Below, piece after piece: positions 26,097 to 31,659 of a DNA stretch of 64,000 nucleotides. The notes beneath the pieces were generated by a model. That model was not told the origin of the DNA and searched no databases. It saw nothing but the letters and a program-made list of their open reading frames with translations. Position numbers and translations under genes: made by a program. The stretch is from Streptomyces rhizosphaerihabitans. Its GTDB lineage: Bacteria; Actinomycetota; Actinomycetes; Streptomycetales; Streptomycetaceae. Each line of letters begins with the position of its first letter. The first letter of the stretch is position 1. Location: NCBI RefSeq assembly GCF_025399795.1, contig NZ_JAODTZ010000015.1:1-64000 (forward strand). The letters are read 5' to 3'.

Positions 26097-26218
26097 CTGC
26101 CCCTTGCCCTCACCACCGCCTCGGCCCTTGCCCCACCACCGTCATGCCCCTTGCCCTCGCCGCCGTCTCGCCCCTCCCCCTTGCCGCAGTCACTGCCTTG
26201 CCCTTGCCCTTGCCCATT
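26097..26218. repeat. CCTTGCCC-rich simple repeat in the OFA/PanE divergent promoter
   Basis: The plus strand has about nine copies of CTTGCC-like units between the two candidate operators, ending in three near-perfect GCCCTT repeats. The minus strand therefore carries three GGG runs spaced by CAA, a possible G-quadruplex. No gene is supported in 25931-26293. Confidence 0.55.
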
Positions 26219-26223
26219 CCATC

Positions 26224-26247
26224 CTGTAGACAATATTTCGTCGACAG
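26224..26247. promoter_or_regulatory. Shared motif upstream of the PanE-like gene
   Basis: CTGT and ACAG bound a block, ACAATATTTCGTCGAC (26230-26245). That block matches the left arm and core of the sucC/frc operator (8264-8278) with one substitution and one inserted T. It sits 46 bases before the GTG start. Confidence 0.5.
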
Positions 26248-26293
26248 AGTTCGGAAGTTCCTCGGTACCCTCGACCGAACGGAGCGCCACCCA

Positions 26294-27265
26294 GTGAGAG
26301 TCGCAGTTCTCGGCGCCGGTGCGATCGGCGCCTACGTCGGCGCCGCTCTGCACCGCGCGGGCGCCGACGTGCATCTGGTCGCCCGTGGCCCGCACCTCGC
26401 GGCCATGAGGCAGCACGGCGTCCAAGTCCTCAGCCGGCGCGGGGACTTCACCGCGCGGGCCCATGCCACCGACAACCCGGCCGACATCGGTCCGGTCGAC
26501 TACGTCTTCCTCGGTCTGAAGGCCAACTCGTACGCGGCGTGCGGGCCGCTCATCGAGCCGCTGCTGCACGACACCACGGCGGTGATCGCCGCCCAGAACG
26601 GCATTCCCTGGTGGTACTTCCACCGGCACGGCGGACCCTACGACGGGCACCGGGTGGAGAGCGTGGACCCGGGCGGCGCCGTCACTGCGGTGCTGGCGCC
26701 GGAGCGGGCCATCGGGTGCGTCGTGTACGCCGCGACCGAGTTGGAGGGACCGGGCGTCGTCCGCCACCTCGAAGGCACCCGGTTCTCCATCGGGGAACCG
26801 GACCGGTCCGTCTCGGCACGCTGCCGGGCGTTCAGCGACGCCATGCGGGAGGGCGGGTTGAAATGCCCGGTCGAACCGGACCTGCGCAACGACATCTGGC
26901 TCAAGCTGCTCGGCAACATCTCCTTCAACCCGATCAGCGCGCTGGCCCGCGCCACCATGCGGCAGATGTGCCTGCACGGCGGGACGCGCAAGGTCATCGA
27001 GATCATGATGACCGAGACACTGAGCGTCTCCGAGGCCCTCGGCTGCGAGGTGGCTGTGTCCATCGAGCGGCGCCTCGCGGGTGCCGAACGGGTCGGCGAC
27101 CACCGCACCTCCACGCTCCAGGACCTGGAACGCGGCAAGCCGCTGGAACTCGACGTGCTGCTCGCGGCCGTCGTGGAACTCGCGGAGATCACCGGCGTTC
27201 CGGTGCCGACGCTGCGTACCGTGCACGCCATCTCGGATCTGCTCGCGCTGCGGACGGCGGCATGA
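26294..27265 (+). CDS. PanE/ApbA family 2-ketoacid reductase (candidate oxalyl-CoA reductase)
   Basis: 323 residues from GTG 26294 (GGAG upstream). The NADP-binding start VRVAVLGAGAIGAYVGAALH has the GxGxxG fingerprint. AAQNGIPWWYF and the catalytic-lysine region KLLGNISFNPISALARATM follow the ketopantoate reductase layout. The housekeeping role is reduction of 2-dehydropantoate to pantoate for CoA synthesis. However, a PanE paralogue (PanE2) is the oxalyl-CoA reductase of Methylobacterium extorquens. This gene diverges from an OFA transporter, carries the shared operator motif and precedes fdhD. I therefore favour an oxalyl-CoA-to-glyoxylate reductase; ketopantoate reductase remains possible. 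Confidence 0.85.
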   Translation: MRVAVLGAGAIGAYVGAALHRAGADVHLVARGPHLAAMRQHGVQVLSRRGDFTARAHATDNPADIGPVDYVFLGLKANSYAACGPLIEPLLHDTTAVIAAQNGIPWWYFHRHGGPYDGHRVESVDPGGAVTAVLAPERAIGCVVYAATELEGPGVVRHLEGTRFSIGEPDRSVSARCRAFSDAMREGGLKCPVEPDLRNDIWLKLLGNISFNPISALARATMRQMCLHGGTRKVIEIMMTETLSVSEALGCEVAVSIERRLAGAERVGDHRTSTLQDLERGKPLELDVLLAAVVELAEITGVPVPTLRTVHAISDLLALRTAA

Positions 27266-27314
27266 ACACGGAGCGGGCCGCCGACGGCCGAGGCGGCATG
27301 CGGCCCGCTGCCAC

Positions 27315-27490
27315 GTGTGCGGGACCGGCCCACGGCACACGCACAGGGCCGGCCCACGGCGCACGTGCGGGTCCGACCCACGGCACACGTGCGGGTCCGA
27401 CCAGCGGGGTACGTGCGGGTCCGACCAGCGGGGTACGTGCGGGTCCGACCAGCGGGGTACGTGCGGGTCCGACCAGCGGGGTACGTGCAG
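27315..27490. repeat. 24-bp tandem repeat (minisatellite)
   Basis: Seven 24-bp units begin at 27315, 27339, 27363, 27387, 27411, 27435 and 27459, with a partial eighth at 27483. The last four full units are identical (beginning ACGTGCGGGTCCGACCAGCG); the first three are diverged. The array occupies most of the 343-bp gap between the PanE-like gene and fdhD. Since 24 is a multiple of three, every frame reads an octapeptide repeat, but no start, ribosome-binding site or domain supports coding. Confidence 0.9.
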
Positions 27491-27608
27491 GACAATGAGG
27501 ACGTGAAGGTCGCCCACCCCGCCCGTCGATCCGGTGACCCGCACGGCAACCGCCGCAGGAAGGGCCGATCCGGCCGGCCACACGTACGGAAGCGGGACTG
27601 ATCAGGCC

Positions 27609-28472
27609 ATGGGACGAGTCACGGAACGACGCAAGGTGATCCGCATCCGGGACGGGGCCGTGAGCACCCGTCCGGACACGCTCGTCGCCGAGGAACCGCT
27701 GGAGATCCGCCTCAACGGCAAGCCTCTGGCCATCACCATGCGCACCCCGGGCGACGACTTCGCGCTGGCCGCGGGCTTCCTGGTGAGCGAGGGGGTGCTG
27801 GGCCGGGCCGACGAGCTGCAGAACATCGTGTACTGCGCCGGGGCCACGGTGGACGGCTCCAACTCGTACAACGTCGTCGACGTACGGACGGCGCCCGGTG
27901 TCGTCATCCCCGACATCACGCTCGAACGCAATGTGTACACGACGTCGTCGTGCGGTCTGTGCGGCAAGGCGAGCCTGGACGCGGTCCGTACGACGGCCCG
28001 CTGGACCATCGACGACACGGCGGGCGGCACGACTCCCCCGGTGCGGCTGGAACCCGACCTGCTCGCGAGCCTCCCCGACCGGCTGCGCGCGGCCCAGCGG
28101 GTCTTCGACCGGACCGGGGGCCTGCACGCGGCGGCGCTGTTCACGGAGGAGGGCGAGCTGGTCGACGTACGGGAGGACGTGGGCCGGCACAACGCGGTCG
28201 ACAAGCTGGTCGGCCGCGCCCTGCAGAACGGCACGCTCCCGCTCTCCCGGACGGTCCTGCTGGTCTCCGGCCGGGCGTCCTTCGAGCTGGCGCAGAAGGC
28301 GGTGATGGCGGGCATCCCGGTGCTGGCGGCGGTCTCCGCTCCGTCGTCGCTGGCCGTCGACCTGGCGGCGGAGACCGGCCTGACCCTGGTCGGCTTCCTG
28401 CGCGGCGCCAACATGAACGTGTACGCGGGCGAGCACCGGATCGCCCTGCGGGCCGCGGCCGCCCAGGGCTGA
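27609..28472 (+). CDS. fdhD: Formate dehydrogenase accessory sulfurtransferase FdhD
   Basis: 287 residues from ATG 27609. The start has EEPLEIRLNGKPLAITMRTP, as in FdhD. The CxxC sulfur-transfer motif SSCGLCGKAS lies near residues 113-122, and GRASFELAQKAVMAGIPVL and SAPSSLAVDLA are the conserved C-terminal blocks. FdhD passes sulfur from a cysteine desulfurase to the molybdenum cofactor of formate dehydrogenase. No formate dehydrogenase structural gene is in the window. Its place behind the OFA/PanE-like genes fits formate produced from oxalate. Confidence 0.95.
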   Translation: MGRVTERRKVIRIRDGAVSTRPDTLVAEEPLEIRLNGKPLAITMRTPGDDFALAAGFLVSEGVLGRADELQNIVYCAGATVDGSNSYNVVDVRTAPGVVIPDITLERNVYTTSSCGLCGKASLDAVRTTARWTIDDTAGGTTPPVRLEPDLLASLPDRLRAAQRVFDRTGGLHAAALFTEEGELVDVREDVGRHNAVDKLVGRALQNGTLPLSRTVLLVSGRASFELAQKAVMAGIPVLAAVSAPSSLAVDLAAETGLTLVGFLRGANMNVYAGEHRIALRAAAAQG

Positions 28473-28494
28473 CACCGGTTCCCCGCGACACGGC

Positions 28495-28545
28495 GGCGGG
28501 GTCCCGAACGGCGGGGAGCGCCCCCTGCGCCGGAGGGACCCCGCC
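28495..28545. terminator. Convergent-gap hairpin (fdhD / LysR)
   Basis: GGCGGGGTCCC (28495-28505) pairs perfectly with GGGACCCCGCC (28535-28545) around a 29-base loop that can itself fold. It abuts the LysR stop codon. Confidence 0.6.
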
Positions 28546-29361
28546 TCAGCCCCGAACCCCCGCGACCTCGGCGAACGCGGCGATCAGGGGCGTGCGCCGA
28601 TTCCTCTCCCAGGCAAGGAACACCTGGTCGGGTGGCGCGTCCGTGACCGGTACGTACGTGATGTCCGGACGTGAGTACTGCTCGGCGACGGACTCCGGTA
28701 CGAGGGTGATGCCGGCACCGCCCGCCACGCGCTCGAACTTCTCCTCGATGGTCCGGATCGGCAGCTCGTCCGGCCCGGGGTCCGAGTAGCGCAGCCAGGT
28801 CTCGCCCTCCAGGTCGGCGAGGACGAGTTCCTCCTTCCCGGCGAGCCGGTGGGCCGCCGGGAGCATCGCGACCCGGGCCTCGTCGAACAGGGGCAGCAGC
28901 GCGAGTCCCCGCTCCTGGATCGGCCGGCGGAGATAGGCGAGGTCGACGGTCCCGTCGAGGATCAGCTGTTCCTGGTCGTCCCATTCGACTCGGCGCGCCT
29001 GGACGTCGACGTCGGGATGGGCGGCGCCGAAGGCTCGCAGGGCGTGGGTGACGACCACTCCGGCCCGGAAGCCCACCACGAGCCGGCGCGGGCCGCCCGC
29101 CGCCCGTCGCACCCGGCGCCGGGTCGCATCGGCGGTGGCGAGCAACTGGCTTGCGTCATCCAGGAGTTGGCTCCCCGCCGCGGTCAGCGTCACTCCACGG
29201 CTGTCACGTTCGAAGAGCAGCGCGTCCAAGTCCTTCTCCAGCGCCCTGATCTGACGGCTCAGCACCGGCTGGGCGATGTGCAGTCGCTCTGCCGCGCGAC
29301 CGAAGTGCAGCAGTTCGGCCACCGCCACGAAGTAGCGGATCTTGCGCAGGTCGAGATCCAT
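28546..29361 (-). CDS. LysR family transcriptional regulator
   Basis: 271 residues, shorter than the usual ~300. The N-terminal helix-turn-helix reads LRKIRYFVAVAELLHFGRAA, then LHIAQPVLSRQIRALEKDL. The effector domain is of the periplasmic-binding type (LVVGFRAGVVVTHALRAFG). It diverges from an SDR gene, and the 144-bp gap contains a textbook T-N11-A palindrome. It probably regulates that SDR and itself. The ATG at 29361 is the natural start. Confidence 0.92.
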   Translation of the reverse strand: MDLDLRKIRYFVAVAELLHFGRAAERLHIAQPVLSRQIRALEKDLDALLFERDSRGVTLTAAGSQLLDDASQLLATADATRRRVRRAAGGPRRLVVGFRAGVVVTHALRAFGAAHPDVDVQARRVEWDDQEQLILDGTVDLAYLRRPIQERGLALLPLFDEARVAMLPAAHRLAGKEELVLADLEGETWLRYSDPGPDELPIRTIEEKFERVAGGAGITLVPESVAEQYSRPDITYVPVTDAPPDQVFLAWERNRRTPLIAAFAEVAGVRG

Positions 29362-29383
29362 GACCGCCCTTCCGTCGTGGTAC

Positions 29384-29408
29384 CGGCGATGCCTTCAGGG
29401 TATCGCCG
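29384..29408. promoter_or_regulatory. LysR box (T-N11-A palindrome)
   Basis: CGGCGAT and ATCGCCG form perfect 7-bp arms around an 11-base spacer, giving T-N11-A. It lies 22 bases from the LysR start and 97 from the SDR start. Confidence 0.7.
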
Positions 29409-29505
29409 ACGCCGAAAGAGGTCTTGGACGGCGGGGCACGGCCGCGAGCAGGCTTGACGGCACCGGGAACAACCCGGGAATCACGCGGAGCGGAAGGGAA
29501 CCGAC

Positions 29506-30234
29506 ATGGGTCACAGAGGTCTGCAAGGGCAGCGGGTCGTCGTGATCGGCGGCACGGCGGGCATCGGGCTCGCGGTGGCGGAGGCGGTCGCACGGGAGGG
29601 GGCCGAGGTGGTGGTCGCCTCGCGCCGCCGGGAGAGTGTGGACGCCGCCCTGGAGCTGCTGCCGTCGGGCGCCGAGGGGCATGTGCTGGACGCGACCGAC
29701 GAGGACGGCATCCGCGGGTTCTTCGGCCGGATCGGCGGCTTCGACCACCTCGTCTACACGGCCGGCGAGTCGCTGCTGCTGGAGAGTCTCGCCGAGTCCG
29801 ATCCGACGCGGGCCCGGCGCTTCCTGGACACCCGGCTCTGGGGCGCGTACACGGCCGTCAAGTACGGCGCCCCGGCGATCCGCGAAGGCGGCTCCGTCGT
29901 CCTGACCACCGGCACGGCCGGGCGTCGGCCGATGCCGGGGACCACCGTCGCGGCGAGCCTGTGCGGGGCGATGGAGTCGCTCACCCGCGCCCTGGCCCTG
30001 GAGCTCGCGCCGATCCGGGTGAACGTGGTCTCGCCGGGAGTGGTCCGCACCGGGCTGTGGCGGGACCTGCCGGAGGAGGACCGCGACGGACTGTTCGGGT
30101 CCGCCGCCGCGTCGCTCCCCGTCGGCCGGGTGGGCGAGCCGGAGGACATCGCCGAGGCCTATCTGTATCTGATGCGCGGGGGCTACAGCACCGGCTCGGT
30201 CGTCGTGGCCGACGGAGGCGGCCTACTGGTGTGA
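29506..30234 (+). CDS. Short-chain dehydrogenase/reductase without the YxxxK motif
   Basis: 242 residues from ATG 29506. The cofactor motif is GGTAGIG near residues 15-21 (RVVVIGGTAGIGLAVAEAV). At the active site VVLTTGTAGRRPMPGTTVAA is followed by SLCGAMESLTRALALELA, so both the catalytic tyrosine and lysine of the classical YxxxK are absent. NVVSPGVVRTGLW is normal. It resembles a recognised group of atypical SDRs with altered active sites, so the reaction is uncertain. Divergent from the LysR gene, which probably controls it. Confidence 0.85.
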   Translation: MGHRGLQGQRVVVIGGTAGIGLAVAEAVAREGAEVVVASRRRESVDAALELLPSGAEGHVLDATDEDGIRGFFGRIGGFDHLVYTAGESLLLESLAESDPTRARRFLDTRLWGAYTAVKYGAPAIREGGSVVLTTGTAGRRPMPGTTVAASLCGAMESLTRALALELAPIRVNVVSPGVVRTGLWRDLPEEDRDGLFGSAAASLPVGRVGEPEDIAEAYLYLMRGGYSTGSVVVADGGGLLV

Positions 30235-30300
30235 GGGCCGCCTCCGGGTACTGGTGGTGAGAGCCGCCTCCGGGTACTGGTGCGAGAGCCGCCTCCGGCT
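30226..30300 (+). repeat. Tandem repeat of the SDR gene 3' end
   Basis: Three units of 24-26 bp (from 30226, 30251 and 30277) begin CTGGTG and contain GAGRGCCGCCTCCGG. The first unit contains the SDR stop codon, so the end of the gene has been copied downstream. Confidence 0.75.
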
Positions 30301-30312
30301 CGGGGGCGGCTC
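30286..30312. terminator. Hairpin between the SDR and isochorismatase-like genes
   Basis: GAGCCGCC pairs with GGCGGCTC around a TCC/GGG-extended stem and a GGCTC loop. It overlaps the stop of the leftward isochorismatase-like gene, so it can serve both convergent genes. Confidence 0.65.
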
Positions 30313-30853
30313 AACCCGCGATGAGGCGCACCTCGCCGGCGGTCACGACCGTGCCGAGGCGCGGGAAGTCCAGGCGGACGGAGGCGTCGTGCTCGGGGGC
30401 GGTGAACGCGGCCATCGCGTCCTCCACGAAGACCAGGTCGTAGCCGAGGTCGCCGGCGGCGCGCGCGGTCGACTCGACACCCAGGTTGGTGGCGATCCCG
30501 CCGAACACCAGGGTGGAGACGCCGTGTTCGCGCAGCCGTTCGTCGAGGCCGGTGCCCTGGAAGCCGCCGATGGTCCGCTTCACGATCTCCAGATCACCCT
30601 CCGCGACGAGTCCGGCGACGAGTCCGCTGCCGGGCGGCTGCTCCGGGACTCCGGACCGCTCGACCCGGATCAACACGACGAGCGCGCCCGCCTTCCGGAA
30701 TGAGGTCGCCAACTCCTCTGCGGTGGCCAGGACTTCGGTCCCCTTGTGCGGCGCCAGGGGCAACGCCACGATGCGCTCCATCAGATCGACGAGCACGAGG
30801 GCGGTGCGCGCCGGGTCGAGGGCGAGGTGGGGTTCGGTTTTGGGTGCGGTCAT
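30311..30853 (-). CDS. Isochorismatase-like hydrolase with Gly at the nucleophile position
   Basis: 180 residues. Asp23 (LVLVDLMERI) and Lys92 (IVKRTIGGF) of the family triad are present, but the third position, normally Cys, is Gly125 in GGIATNLGVESTAR. True isochorismatases of the EntB type also lack the cysteine, whereas amidohydrolase members need it. It is therefore unlikely to be a nicotinamidase or carbamoylase. No isochorismate or siderophore genes are nearby, so the substrate is unknown. The start at ATG 30853 is supported by family length. Confidence 0.85.
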   Translation of the reverse strand: MTAPKTEPHLALDPARTALVLVDLMERIVALPLAPHKGTEVLATAEELATSFRKAGALVVLIRVERSGVPEQPPGSGLVAGLVAEGDLEIVKRTIGGFQGTGLDERLREHGVSTLVFGGIATNLGVESTARAAGDLGYDLVFVEDAMAAFTAPEHDASVRLDFPRLGTVVTAGEVRLIAG

Positions 30854-30872
30854 GACGGAACGTTAGCCCGCA

Positions 30873-31215
30873 TCAGCCGTCCGTACCGGAAATCTGGATC
30901 AACAAGCCCATGAACTGCTCTCGTTCGGCCGTGTCGAGCGGAGCCATAAGAGTGTCGTCCGCCTCGCGGGCCACCCGCTCGCAGCGCGCCGGCACGCGCA
31001 CCCCTCCTCGGTGAGGGACACGGCGTTCTTGCGGCGGTCTTTGGCGTCGGGCGTCCTGACGACCAGTTCGGCGGACTGGAGGTCCTCCAGGACGCCGACC
31101 AGGTCCTTCGGGTCGAGCCGGATGCCGCGGCCCAGGCCGGCCCGGGCGACCGACCGAGGCCGAAGAGCGCGGAGAGGACCACGTGGTGCCACATCTTCCG
31201 CCCCTCGGCGGCCGG
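30873..31215 (-). pseudogene. MarR family regulator, frameshifted and 5'-deleted
   Basis: Three reading frames must be joined to read a MarR protein. First comes MWHHVVLSALFGLG (31155-31200), then IRLDPKDLVGVLEDLQ with KDRRKNAVSLTEEG (about 31000-31155), then READDTLMAPLDTAE to the stop at 30873. So there are at least two frameshifts. Roughly the first 40-50 residues of the family are missing at the high-coordinate end. The order fits winged helix, wing and C-terminal dimer helix. It faces a 5'-deleted oxidoreductase gene. Confidence 0.8.
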
Positions 31216-31255
31216 CGCCTCCGCGACGAGGCCCCGGCCCCTGGCGGCGGGAGCG

Positions 31256-31497
31256 TCCGGGCGTACGACCTGCTCGTGGGCGCCAGGTCGGTGACCGGCT
31301 TCCGGCTCGCACGGATCGCCCGTTGCGAGCCGGAGCGGTACGAACTGTGGCCGCGCGAGCCGCGGGCACTGTTCGCCGGCGGGGCGATCCGGCCGACCGT
31401 GCACGCCGAGTTCACACTGGAGGACGCCGCGAAGGCGCACCCGGCGATCCAGTCGCGGAGCGACCTCGGCAAGGTGCTCCTGCCCCTGGCCTTCCGC
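31256..31497 (+). pseudogene. C-terminal remnant of a zinc-type quinone oxidoreductase/alcohol dehydrogenase
   Basis: The plus-strand frame contains ARSVTGFRLARIA, then FAGGAIRPTVHAEFTLEDAA and ESR-like SRSDLGKVLLPL. This is the typical last ~80 residues of medium-chain NADPH:quinone reductases. Everything N-terminal, including the nucleotide-binding glycine motif, is gone. The frame happens to stay open into the sialidase gene, so automated callers may fuse the two. Confidence 0.8.
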
Positions 31498-31659
31498 CGG
31501 ACGGGCGCACAGGCGGGGAAATTTTGGCGTGAACACGACCGATGCACGCTTCTTGTGGGGTGCGTGAGCGCCCAAGTAGCCTCTGCGGCGCGAACGTTGG
31601 ACGTGGGATGTCCAGAGAATCCGGATTGCCCAGCCGCCGTACGAAGGGCAGGTCGCAGC

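Noticed and set aside
27315..27490. CRISPR array
   Set aside because: The 24-bp units are head-to-tail without spacers, and no cas genes are present.
24599..27583. 994-residue minus-strand open frame containing OFA copy 3
   Set aside because: Only 24599-25930 has transporter sequence and a natural start. The upstream part is translated antisense of the PanE-like gene and of repeats.
27317..27601. Octapeptide-repeat protein encoded by the minisatellite
   Set aside because: The frame is open only because the repeat length is a multiple of three. It has no ribosome-binding site, and its end overlaps nothing recognisable.
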